Assembly (NCBI RefSeq): GCF_009688945.1 | Contig: NZ_AP021874.1 | Location: 5,890,001 to 5,954,000, forward strand | From: Desulfosarcina alkanivorans | Lineage (GTDB): Bacteria > Desulfobacterota > Desulfobacteria > Desulfobacterales > Desulfosarcinaceae | Reading direction: 5' to 3' | DNA: 64,000 nt | Shown: positions 49,330-57,609 of the stretch, one piece after another | Numbering within the stretch: position 1 is the first letter of the stretch | Layout of the letters: every line of letters begins with the position of its first letter | Made by a program: the position numbers and the translations under genes | The notes under the pieces: model-generated | What the model saw: only the letters and a program-made list of their open reading frames with translations | Databases searched by the model: none | Told to the model about the DNA's origin: nothing

Positions 49330-51048
49330 TCAGGTCTTGAAGCGGCCCACCATGGTGTTGAGCTGCCCGGCCAGTTTCAGCAGGTTGCCGGCGCTCTCTT
49401 TCACCCGAACGCTGCTGCCTGCCATTTCTTCAGCCGTTTGATCCACTTCGGATATGGATTCGGCGATGTCCCCGGCGACTGCTGAATTCCCGACGACTTT
49501 ATCATTCATCTCGCTGATGCCCGCAGCCGCCTGGCTGATGTTGCCGGCGATCTCACGCGTGGTCGCACTCTGTTCCTCCACAGCCGTGGCGATGGTGGCG
49601 ACCAAATCGTTGACATCATGGATGGTCCGGGTGACATTTTCAATTTCGCGAATCGTGGTGGATGTGGACGTCTGGATGCCGTCAATTTTTTCTTCGATAT
49701 TCCCGGTGGCATCGGCGGTCTGTCGAGCCAGCGCCTTGATTTCGTTGGCAACCACCGCGAACCCCTTGCCGGCTTCTCCGGCGCGGGCCGCTTCGATCGT
49801 GGCGTTGAGGGCCAGCAGGTTGGTCTGCTCGGATATCTCGGTGATGACTTCGGTTACCTTGCTGATCTCCGCAGCCGCACCTCCCAGCCGATTGACCCGG
49901 GAAGCGGCAAGGCCGGCATTTTGAACCGCCTCCCCGGTGACCAGCCGGGCTTTCTCCGTGGTTTGTGCGATTTCCTCCACCGTAGCATTCATCTCTTCAA
50001 CTGCCGTGGCCACCATGTTGACGTTGGTTGACGTCTCTCGACTGGCGGCCGCCACGGTGTTCATGTCGGTACTCATCCCCCTGGTGGCGGCAGCGACCTG
50101 GCTGGACCGTGAACGCATTCCGCTGGCACCGGCGGAAAGGGTGTCGGCAATGCGGGACATGTCCGAGGAGGATTGGTTCAGGGTCATGGCATTGACCATG
50201 ATTTCGCCAATGAGATTCTGCATCCGTTCGATAAAGCGGTTGAACCAGCCGGTCAGCAATCCGATCTCATCCCGTGTCGACAGTTGCAGCCGCTTGGTCA
50301 GATCACCCTCGCCTTCGACAAGATCAGCGACCCTGTCGGTCAGATTCCTGATGGGTTTCACGGCAATGAAGCCGATGCAGATCACGATGGCCGCCACCAG
50401 TACGAAAAGGGTCACCCCCATGGTCAGGTACTGGATCAGGGTCACCCGGTCGACTCTGCCGTCTACCGTGTTTCGAAAGGCGGATATCTTTTCGGCGGCG
50501 GTTTTTTTATCAGCGTCCATCCGGGCCTGCAGGAGCGACTCCGTATAGTAGACGCGCAGGGATCCGACCTTTTCTCCATTGAGCAGGCCGTCGCTGCTGA
50601 ATGACAGGCCCTGGGCCAGCTCGAGATCCGCGGGCAGCGCTTCACCGTTGTTGATGTCCGGATTTTTCCAGACGGCATAAAACGGTTCGTCGGCCTCATC
50701 CCACACCTGCACGGCCAGGAGATTCGGATCTTCGATCATTGATTCCAGCAGGCGTTGAAGTGAGGACATATCAAAATTGGCAAGAAATGAGGCGGATGCG
50801 TTGCCCAGTACCCGCGTGCTGATCTCCACGCGCTGTTGCAGTGCCGACTTCTGCTTGAGGCCCTGGTCGTCGATGGCCTGTTCGACGTTGGCCACATACT
50901 GACTGAAAATAAGCGAGACCAGATTGGATTCGAGGCGTTGGAAAACCAATGAATTAACGACCAGAACGACCAGTACTGCCGCACCCGAAAGCCCGGCGGT
51001 TTTGGTGGCCATTCCAAGGGTTCTGTTTTTAAACGGTGAAAATGACAC
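49330..51048 (-). CDS. Methyl-accepting chemotaxis protein
   Basis: A GTG at 51048 after AAGGAAG gives 572 residues. TM1 is at about 18-38, a periplasmic sensor of about 150 residues (helical, with FYAVWKNPDINNGEALPADLEL) follows, TM2 is at about 210-232, then a HAMP domain (AVKPIRNLTDRVADLVEGEGDLTKRL). The rest is the long signalling coiled coil, with the conserved hairpin tip EAARAGEAGKGFAVVANEIKALARQTADAT near residue 430. It would form trimers of dimers and control CheA. The ligand is unknown and no che or flagellar genes are nearby. It lies alone between larB and the octahaem cytochrome. Confidence 0.93.
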   Translation of the reverse strand: MSFSPFKNRTLGMATKTAGLSGAAVLVVLVVNSLVFQRLESNLVSLIFSQYVANVEQAIDDQGLKQKSALQQRVEISTRVLGNASASFLANFDMSSLQRLLESMIEDPNLLAVQVWDEADEPFYAVWKNPDINNGEALPADLELAQGLSFSSDGLLNGEKVGSLRVYYTESLLQARMDADKKTAAEKISAFRNTVDGRVDRVTLIQYLTMGVTLFVLVAAIVICIGFIAVKPIRNLTDRVADLVEGEGDLTKRLQLSTRDEIGLLTGWFNRFIERMQNLIGEIMVNAMTLNQSSSDMSRIADTLSAGASGMRSRSSQVAAATRGMSTDMNTVAAASRETSTNVNMVATAVEEMNATVEEIAQTTEKARLVTGEAVQNAGLAASRVNRLGGAAAEISKVTEVITEISEQTNLLALNATIEAARAGEAGKGFAVVANEIKALARQTADATGNIEEKIDGIQTSTSTTIREIENVTRTIHDVNDLVATIATAVEEQSATTREIAGNISQAAAGISEMNDKVVGNSAVAGDIAESISEVDQTAEEMAGSSVRVKESAGNLLKLAGQLNTMVGRFKT

Positions 51049-51292
51049 GTCTGCTTCCTTTTTGCGAACGGTGGAACGGATCGTAAACGGCTCCCGGGCC
51101 TCGTGGACGCCCTTCTTCGGAGCCTTGTCCGGGGCCGGTGCATCCCGGCCCTTTGCTGTTTTCCCGAGCGTGGATTATCGGCCGTTTCAGGTGCCGCCTT
51201 GAGTGAAAAACGACATCCCGGCACTGGCTTTTGGATCGCTTAACTGCTATGGACAAAATAGCCGGACCTACCGACCAGCCATGGAGGGCCTC

Positions 51293-52801
51293 ATGCCAAA
51301 AGCGTATCCGTTCGTCATCCTGTATATCATTCTGAACGCCGGGGCCGCCTTTGCCGGCGACGCCCCCGTCAGCGATGCCACCCAGGAGTGCCTGGATTGC
51401 CATGCCGTCTATCACCCGGGTATCGTTGCCGACTGGAAGAAGAGCCGCCACGCGGCAGTCACCCCCAAAGCGGCCATGGCCGTCGGCGACCTGCAGCGGC
51501 GCATGTCCGGCGGCAAGGTCCCCGAAGCACTCCAGGCGACCGGCGTGGGATGCGCCGAATGTCATACCCTGAGGGGCGACGCCCATGCAGACACCTTCGA
51601 GCACAACGGCTACGACATTCACGTGGTGGTCAGCCCGGACGACTGCGCCACCTGCCACGCCACCGAACGCCGGCAGTATTCCAAAAACATCATGGCCATG
51701 GCGGAGAAGAACCTGTCCGAAAACACCCTGTACGCCGACCTGCAGCGCAACATTCTGGGGGCGGCTGAAGTGACGCCGGATCGGGTCCATTTTACGCCGG
51801 CCGATGACATGACCCGGGCCGATGCCTGCTACTACTGCCACGGCACCCGGCTGCGGGTGACCGCAACCGAGATCCGCGACACCGATGCCGGGGAACTGGC
51901 GTTTCCCGTGATCGCCGGCTGGCCCAACCAGGGGGTGGGACGGGTCAACCTGGACGGCAGCCGGGGCGCCTGCTCGGCCTGCCATACCCGCCACCGCTTT
52001 TCCATCGAAATGGCCCGCAAACCCTATACCTGCAAGGAGTGCCATGTGGGGCCGGATGTGCCCGCGTTCAAGGTCTATTCCGCCAGCAAGCACGGCAATA
52101 TCTTTTCTTCCATGAATGCCGGGTGGGATTTTGACACGGTCCCGTGGACCCTCGGCGAGGATATTCAGGCGCCCACCTGCGCGACCTGCCACATCAGCCT
52201 GACGGTGAATGCAGACGGGGATGTGATCAACCCGCGCACCCACCAGATGAGCGACCGGCTGGGGTGGCGCATCTTCGGCCTGATCTATGCCCACCCCCAG
52301 CCCCAGTCACCGGACACCACCATCATCCGAAACGCTGCCGGCCTGCAGCTGCCCACCGACCTGGACGGGAGCCTGGCCGCCGACTTTCTGATATCCGCCG
52401 ACGAGATCGAAACGCGACGCACCGCCATGCGGCGAACCTGCCTGGCGTGCCACGACACCTCCTGGGTGAAAGGGTTCTTTGCACGCCTGGACAACACCAT
52501 CGCCACCTCCAACCGATCGGTGAAGGCGGCCACGCAGCTGATGCGTTCCATATGGGACCAAGGCTATGCCCGGGGACTGGCCGGCGGCGGCAGTATGTTC
52601 GACCAGTACATCGAACGCCGCTGGAGCGACGTCTGGCTGCTGTACGCCAACAACATCCGGTTCGTGTCGGCCATGGCCGGCGGCGGCGACTACGGTGTGT
52701 TTGAAGACGGCCGCTACCACCTGACCAGAGCCATCATGGATATGCACGACTGGCAGCAGACCCGTGACCTGATCATGGAGGGTAAAAAGGGCGTGAAATA
52801 A
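51293..52801 (+). CDS. Octahaem cytochrome c, hydroxylamine oxidoreductase-like family
   Basis: The ATG at 51293 follows GGAGGG and gives 502 residues. A signal peptide (YPFVILYIILNAGAAFAG) sends it to the periplasm. Eight CxxCH motifs are present: CLDCH, CAECH, CATCH, CYYCH, CSACH, CKECH, CATCH and CLACH, with extra His for axial ligation. The middle FKVYSASKHGNIFSSMNAGWDFDTVPW is characteristic of the HAO-related octahaem family. Anaerobic members without the cross-linking Tyr reduce nitrite or hydroxylamine. I see no clear cross-linking Tyr, so a reductive role is more likely. It lies alone with no membrane quinol partner gene adjacent. Confidence 0.9.
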   Translation: MPKAYPFVILYIILNAGAAFAGDAPVSDATQECLDCHAVYHPGIVADWKKSRHAAVTPKAAMAVGDLQRRMSGGKVPEALQATGVGCAECHTLRGDAHADTFEHNGYDIHVVVSPDDCATCHATERRQYSKNIMAMAEKNLSENTLYADLQRNILGAAEVTPDRVHFTPADDMTRADACYYCHGTRLRVTATEIRDTDAGELAFPVIAGWPNQGVGRVNLDGSRGACSACHTRHRFSIEMARKPYTCKECHVGPDVPAFKVYSASKHGNIFSSMNAGWDFDTVPWTLGEDIQAPTCATCHISLTVNADGDVINPRTHQMSDRLGWRIFGLIYAHPQPQSPDTTIIRNAAGLQLPTDLDGSLAADFLISADEIETRRTAMRRTCLACHDTSWVKGFFARLDNTIATSNRSVKAATQLMRSIWDQGYARGLAGGGSMFDQYIERRWSDVWLLYANNIRFVSAMAGGGDYGVFEDGRYHLTRAIMDMHDWQQTRDLIMEGKKGVK

Positions 52802-52888
52802 GCCGGCCGACGGCAGTTTCCGATAGGCGGACGCCTGAAGGGGATGGACCATGGCCGGCCAATGAACCCGTGACGGGCGGGAGCAAGC

Positions 52889-53305
52889 CTATTCCGGCTC
52901 CATCAGATCTGCCATAATCTGCCCCGGCAGCAGGTCATACAGGCCAAGCAGGCCATCTTCCTCCGGATCCGGTCGCGTATCCCTGGCGGCCCCCTTTGCA
53001 TCAGGGGCGGCAATTCCCCACTGGCGGCAGAGCTGAAATGCCTGGTGCCAGGTCGGCACCCATACCAGCTGCCGACGCATGTTTTCCCGGCTGCCGAAGA
53101 TGTCCGTAAAGCGGCGCATGTTCAGGATGAAGTAAATGCGTCGGGGAAAAGGGGAGGGCGCCTGGATCGCGGCATCACGATCCCAGACGAAACAGCCGAC
53201 ATGGGGCGACCACGGCAGGCCGAGGTCCTTCAACCGCTGTGCGGATGCCAGGACCGCATCGTTGATGGGAATGGGGAGCGTCCGGTCTGTTTTATCGATT
53301 TTCAT
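52889..53305 (-). CDS. Conserved hypothetical protein
   Basis: The ATG at 53305 with a CGGAG site gives 138 residues. The protein begins MKIDKTDRTLPIPINDAVLASAQRLKDLGLPW, contains HVGCFVWDRDAAIQAPSPFPRRIYFILNMRRFTDIFG and REN-MRRQLVWVPTWHQAFQLCRQWG, and ends in an acidic tail. No family with known function was recognised; no signal peptide or membrane segment. Well-defined start and codon use like the neighbours make it a real gene. Convergent with the octahaem cytochrome. Confidence 0.65.
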   Translation of the reverse strand: MKIDKTDRTLPIPINDAVLASAQRLKDLGLPWSPHVGCFVWDRDAAIQAPSPFPRRIYFILNMRRFTDIFGSRENMRRQLVWVPTWHQAFQLCRQWGIAAPDAKGAARDTRPDPEEDGLLGLYDLLPGQIMADLMEPE

Positions 53306-53567
53306 GGCTTCACTCCGATTTGTTTTTTTGCAATCTGACGGCTTTCCTACTGTATCCACTTTGCGTGCATCCGCAATGAGGGTCGTCAACGGGTCGTGTG
53401 TCGGGTAAAACCTATCAGTTGGCTGACGGCCCGCGATCCACCGTGCCTGCCGCAGGACGGGGAAGGGGCTGCCGGCAGCCGGCCGCATTGACACGCCGGC
53501 CGGCCATCACTATGGTTCCGGGGTGCCCAGGCATTGTCAACCGTGTCCAACCTGCGAGAAAATCCCC

Positions 53568-54518
53568 ATGGCTACGATCACCATCGCCTATTCCAACCAC
53601 CGTGCCGAAACGCTTCCGTACACGGAAAAAGCCATGGCCCGGCACCAGGTGGTTTTCCTCGAAGAAGCCCCTGATCCGGGGTTCGGCCCCATGCTCGACG
53701 GACGACTGGCCGTCGACGATTACGTGGCCGAACTGGATACCGAATACCCTGAATTCAGCCGGTTGAGTTGCCGCATGCTTCGCAGGCTGCATGCAAAGGG
53801 GACCCGGCTGGAGCAGGTCGAACCGTTCGTCGCGCGTCTGATCCAGATTCACGAGCGGTTCGCCTCCGGCCAAACACCCGGGGATATCATGGGGGATGCC
53901 GGCCTGGTGCCGGTTTATGCGGCTGAAAAGGAGGCCACGCGGACCCTGATCGATTTTTATGGGTCGGCCGCCGGGCAGCCGTTCGGGGATGTGCTCGCCG
54001 CACTGAAAGCCTTCGCGGTTGCCGACGCCCTTCGTTTTCGCCTGCGGGACCGCATGCGTGCCGAAGCACTGGCCCGGCGGGCCCGTCACTTTTCCTCGAT
54101 CTACATCGAGGCGGGAACCATGCACCTCTGGCTGCGCAGGTGCATCAAGCGTCGACTCGGCGGCCTCCATGACATCCGCAGCCGACACCCCATGGCGGCG
54201 GCCGTGCGGGCCGTCACGGGCCGGTCCTATCTCATGGGGCCGGGGGATGAGCTGACCCTGAGATACATTTTCAATCCCCGGGCCGAGTCGTCCACGATCG
54301 ACCTGCTGGCGGCCAGGAGTTTGATATTCAATAAAATCCTGGCCAAAACGGAAATGGTGAACGCCGCCGACGACTGCCCCCACATCCGGGACGAATGGCG
54401 GGCCCTGAAGACGGTAAACCGGCTGCAGCGGACGGATTGCGAAACCCTTTTCGAACGCATCCGCGGGGTCGGCACCCTGCCGGCCAATGCGCTTGTGGCG
54501 GCCTACCTGGTAAAATGA
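53568..54518 (+). CDS. Conserved hypothetical protein
   Basis: The ATG at 53568 gives 316 residues beginning MATITIAYSNHRAETLPYTEKAMARHQVVFLEEAPDPGFGPML. This opening, a short beta strand then an EEAPDP loop, resembles the first strand of TraB/Tiki-like or nucleotidase-like folds, but the match is too weak to name. The middle is helical and rich in Arg (FRLRDRMRAEALARRARHFSSIYIEAGTMHLWLRRCIKRRLG). The C-terminal part includes MGPGDELTLRYIFNP and a helix to AAYLVK. No membrane segment. It stands alone, divergent from the preceding gene, with weak ribosome site evidence. Confidence 0.6.
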   Translation: MATITIAYSNHRAETLPYTEKAMARHQVVFLEEAPDPGFGPMLDGRLAVDDYVAELDTEYPEFSRLSCRMLRRLHAKGTRLEQVEPFVARLIQIHERFASGQTPGDIMGDAGLVPVYAAEKEATRTLIDFYGSAAGQPFGDVLAALKAFAVADALRFRLRDRMRAEALARRARHFSSIYIEAGTMHLWLRRCIKRRLGGLHDIRSRHPMAAAVRAVTGRSYLMGPGDELTLRYIFNPRAESSTIDLLAARSLIFNKILAKTEMVNAADDCPHIRDEWRALKTVNRLQRTDCETLFERIRGVGTLPANALVAAYLVK

Positions 54519-55353
54519 GGCCGGTGATGCCAGGCCGTATGTGCTTCCCGCCGATGGATGGCGCTGCGGGAACAGCAGGAAAAATCCCCGGAGATGTATC
54601 GATGCGTTAACCGTCCGCCGTCGCTCTCAACATCGATCCCCATCAACCCGCCGGATGCCTTGTGTGTCCGATGCACCGCCCTGACCTCCGAACGGATTTC
54701 CACCGAGCGCGGGGGTGCAGACCGCCCGTTATCTTTTGATAATTCCTGAACCAAAAAATCGTTTAAGCGTTTTTCATCCCGACGCCCAACGCTTTTTCAC
54801 CCGGGTCGCGGCGAATGGCGGTTAACTGGTGTTCGTCCGGAAGCATGGAATTTTGGTGGAGATCGAGGCGCCCGAAAAATTTTACCGCAGGCATAGGGCT
54901 GATATGGCGGGAGGGGCTTATTGCCCGACGAACGACTCCCCTGACATCCCTGATGGTTAACCTGTCAGTAAATTTTCCAGCGTGGAAAAAACAGCCCCCG
55001 GGGGAATGGTTCCGGTACGACAGAAATCGTTATGCCGGGCAGGGCATGTATTGCGTTGCAGGAAACTGACGGCTCGGATTGCAGTCAGGGCTGGCGCATA
55101 CCTGGAACGCAGGCCGTATGATCGGGATGCCCTGCCGGAAAAGGGTAATTCAACACCCCCAACGCAAGGACCGGGCATTCGGCTTTTGGGTGTGGCATGC
55201 AATATGCTGTTTCCTAAGACAGGGCGTCCCATTAAAGAAGAATTCCGGAAGCGGTTTCAAAAGAATGAGTGAATTCAATCCCGGACAGGGTCCTTCCGGT
55301 TGGAGAAGGGAAACGAAGGGATACGAAAGGGTATACTTGCCAGACAGGAGGAT
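54519..55353. other. Long intergenic region (about 830 bases)
   Basis: No frame here has a good ribosome site and recognisable protein. GCGTTTTTCATCCC and CGCTTTTTCACCC near 54760-54800 are similar words of unknown meaning. The region may be decayed sequence linked to the damaged genes further on. Confidence 0.35.
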
Positions 55354-55848
55354 ATGATGACACAGGAAATCAAGCGGGTTCTTTATGCTACTGATCTGTC
55401 CGATAATTCTGCTTATGCTTTCGGTTATGCCATCAACCTGGCCGCTAAATTTGATGCGGAGGTCGTCGTGCTGCATGTTATCGACAAGACCATGGAAAGT
55501 ACGCAGATCATGTTTGCCGGCTATATAAACTATACCCCGATAGAAGGTGACCTGGAAAAAAGAATCGCTCTGATTCACGAAGACATCAGAAAACGACTGA
55601 AGGGGTTCATCGATAAGAACGTGGCCGCTGATCCCGAATCCGCCGGTAAAGTCGTTCAAATAGAGATCAGCAAGGGGTACCCGGCGGATGAGATCCTGAA
55701 AAAAGCGGATGAACTGCACTGCGATGCCATCGTCATGGGAACCCATGGCAAGGGCATTGTCAGCCGGTCCTTTTTCGGAAGTGTGGCCAAACGGGTTCTG
55801 CGCCGGGTCAGGAAACCGGTGTTTGTCATCCCCCTGCCCGAAGAATAG
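55354..55848 (+). CDS. Universal stress protein (UspA family)
   Basis: The protein is 164-165 residues. AGGAGG lies at 55346-55351, so the second of two adjacent ATGs (55357) has the better spacing. It has the UspA fold: RVLYATDLSDNSAYAFGYAINLAAKFDAEVVVLHVID, the helical middle, and the ATP-binding C-terminal motif MGTHGKGIVSRSFFGSVAKRVLRRVRKPVFVI (G-x2-G-x9-GS class). Such proteins bind ATP and respond to stress or energy state. It is the first intact gene of a damaged cluster that continues with transporter remnants. Confidence 0.93.
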   Translation: MMTQEIKRVLYATDLSDNSAYAFGYAINLAAKFDAEVVVLHVIDKTMESTQIMFAGYINYTPIEGDLEKRIALIHEDIRKRLKGFIDKNVAADPESAGKVVQIEISKGYPADEILKKADELHCDAIVMGTHGKGIVSRSFFGSVAKRVLRRVRKPVFVIPLPEE

Positions 55849-55998
55849 GCAGGCAGTCCGCTCCATTGCCGTCACACCGATTTACCCCCACTTCGGATTC
55901 GTTCAGGCCCGGTTGGCATGTAAAAACAGGCGGGGTTGAATCGATGGTTTCTTCCAATGAGAAATTTTGCACCGCCTCTCTGAAAAGGAGGAACTGCC

Positions 55999-56406
55999 AT
56001 GAGGGATCAAAAACTGCCCCTGAACATGGACGCTTTCCCTCCGCCCAAGATCGCCGAACGGTGTGAAGCGGCGGGAATTCTCAAAGCGAAGCTGGATTTT
56101 TGGACCCTGATGGTGCTTTCCATTCTTTTCCCGATCACGGCTTTTGTGGCCGCTGGTTTCGAGCACTGTGTCGCCAACATGTACTTCATCCCCGTTGCCC
56201 TTCTGGTGAAAAAATGGGCGCCCCAAGGGTTTTGGTCCATGGTTGGCAAGACCGCAGCGGACTACCCTGATCTCAGCTGGCATAACTTCATCTTCGTAAA
56301 CATGATTCCGGTTACGATCGGAAACATCATTGGTGGCGCGTTTCTCGTCGGGCTGGTCTATTGGATTGCCTACCGGCGCAAGGAGGGACTGCGTATCAAG
56401 TTATAG
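55999..56406 (+). CDS. Formate/nitrite transporter (FNT) with large internal deletion
   Basis: AAAAGGAGG precedes an ATG giving 135 residues, about half the usual 270-290. The start LNMDAFPPPKIAERCEAAGILKAKLDFWTLMVLSI is the normal FNT N-terminus into helix 1. It then jumps, in frame, to LFPITAFVAAGFEHCVANMYFIPVALLVKKWAP and LSWHNFIFVNMIPVTIGNIIGGAFLVGLVYW, the normal C-terminal third. Helices 2-4 and most of the pore are missing. The junction falls in VLSI/LFPITAF, and intact relatives have similar words at both ends. The product cannot form a FocA-like pore, so the gene is probably dead despite its open frame. Confidence 0.8.
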   Translation: MRDQKLPLNMDAFPPPKIAERCEAAGILKAKLDFWTLMVLSILFPITAFVAAGFEHCVANMYFIPVALLVKKWAPQGFWSMVGKTAADYPDLSWHNFIFVNMIPVTIGNIIGGAFLVGLVYWIAYRRKEGLRIKL

Positions 56407-56435
56407 CTGTTCAGAGAGAGGACGTTTCCATTATC

Positions 56436-56720
56436 GGAACATGCATGTGAGGACGACATCGAAAATACCTTCTGGACGGCACTGGGTGCGAGTTCCCTGG
56501 CCGCAATCGTACCATTGACCGGCCTCTTCCGGGTGCCCTGCTGGCATTTTCCGCCGGCGCCCCGGTGTGCGTGGGCGCCACGCACCTTCTGCCCCAAGCG
56601 GAAACGGAACACCGCAGATACAGCCTTTTCGCCCTGGGTGCCGGTATTCTGGTGGCCCTGGTTGTTGTCTTCTTCAGGGGATGGTCGTTTAAAAATGTTT
56701 TAAATACGTTGACGACCCGG
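56436..56720 (+). pseudogene. ZIP-family metal transporter remnant, internally deleted and frameshifted
   Basis: One frame reads NTFWTALGASSLAAIVPLTGLF, which fits a ZIP transporter N-terminus. A second frame then reads PGALLAFSAGAPVCVGATHLLPQ and AETEHRRYSLFALGAGILVALVVVFF, which is the C-terminal end of the same family. The roughly 150 residues in between, including the metal-binding His of the central helices, are absent and the two parts are in different frames. The gene is therefore non-functional. It follows the internally deleted FNT gene. Confidence 0.65.
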
Positions 56721-56853
56721 TCATGTCTGGTTGTCGCCCCGGTCCTCCGGTGTCCCGGCAACGGAGCGGGTGTCATCATTGGTCCGATCACGCCATCGCC
56801 CGGTATTTTTTGCCGGCTGCGATATTTCTAACCCACGCCCATGAAACCCCCTC

Positions 56854-56882
56854 TTGTCATTTCCGCCTGGGATTGATATGAA
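56854..56882 (+). promoter_or_regulatory. Candidate promoter of the ThiW/ECF operon
   Basis: TTGTCA at 56854-56859 and TATGAA at 56877-56882 are 17 bases apart. Transcription would start just before the TPP riboswitch. Confidence 0.5.
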
Positions 56883-56893
56883 ATCAATCCGTT

Positions 56894-56990
56894 CCGATTG
56901 GGGTGTTCTGGCCGCGAACCGGCAGAACTGAGATCAGACCCATTGAACCTGATGCAGTTCGCACTGACGTAGGGACTTCGGAAACGCCTT
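56894..56990 (+). promoter_or_regulatory. TPP riboswitch (THI element), plus strand
   Basis: The conserved TPP aptamer segments occur in order: GGGGTG, CTGAGAT, ACCC, GAACCTGAT and CTGACGTAGGGA. Thiamine pyrophosphate binding should shut down the ThiW-EcfAA-EcfT operon that begins at 57074. The mechanism (termination or start blocking) cannot be settled; the AAGGAG of thiW lies about 70 bases downstream. Confidence 0.92.
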
Positions 56991-57073
56991 TCTGATCTTC
57001 CCGCCCCGGTGACCCGATCCCGCTGGCAGCCATTGCGGATTGCAGCAACCCATTAAAATTACAAGGAGTTCCC

Positions 57074-57595
57074 ATGAGGACAAACAGCATGTCACCGGGC
57101 AGGTCCACCCGGAATACCCGGAAAACAGCCTACGCCGTGGTCCTGGTGGCCATGGGCGTGGCCCTGGCGCCCTATACCTCCTTTCCCATCGGCATCGCCA
57201 AAGTGAATCCCACGCAACATTTCGTCAACGTTCTGGCGGCGACGCTGCTGGGCCCCTGGTGGGCAATACTGACTGCCGCGGTGATCGCCGTCCTGCGCAA
57301 TGCCATGGGTGTCGGGACGCTGCTGGCTTTTCCAGGCGGGATGATCGGCGCTTTTCTGGCAGGCATCGCGTTCCGGGCCGTGCGCCGCACATGGGCCTCG
57401 GCGGCCGGCGAGATCCTGGGCACCGGAGGCATCGCCCCGGTGGTCAGCGCACTTCTGGTCGCTCCGTCCCTGATGGGCAAATCCATCCCCCTGATGGCCC
57501 TGGTGCCCTCATTTCTTTGCAGCACGGTGGCCGGGGCGCTGCTGGGGATCCTGGCGCTGCGACTGCTCCAGCGAGCGGATATCGTCCATTTGTGA
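57074..57595 (+). CDS. thiW: ThiW, thiamine-precursor S-component of an ECF transporter
   Basis: AAGGAG precedes the ATG. The 173-residue protein has five or six membrane segments and the ThiW words YTSFPIGIAKVNPTQHFVNVLAATLLGPWWAILTAAVIAVLRNAMG and FPGGMIGAFLAGIAFR. ThiW is the substrate-binding part of an energy-coupling-factor importer thought to carry hydroxyethylthiazole. It is placed directly under a TPP riboswitch and is followed by the ATPase and T components, so the full transporter is encoded here. The stop overlaps a GTG in the next gene's leader. Confidence 0.92.
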   Translation: MRTNSMSPGRSTRNTRKTAYAVVLVAMGVALAPYTSFPIGIAKVNPTQHFVNVLAATLLGPWWAILTAAVIAVLRNAMGVGTLLAFPGGMIGAFLAGIAFRAVRRTWASAAGEILGTGGIAPVVSALLVAPSLMGKSIPLMALVPSFLCSTVAGALLGILALRLLQRADIVHL

Positions 57596-57609
57596 ACACG
57601 CGGGTGAAC

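Noticed and set aside
54982..55272. Possible small genes in the 54.5-55.3 kb gap
   Set aside because: Frames of 80-96 residues exist but lack ribosome sites and recognisable features, and several overlap one another on both strands.
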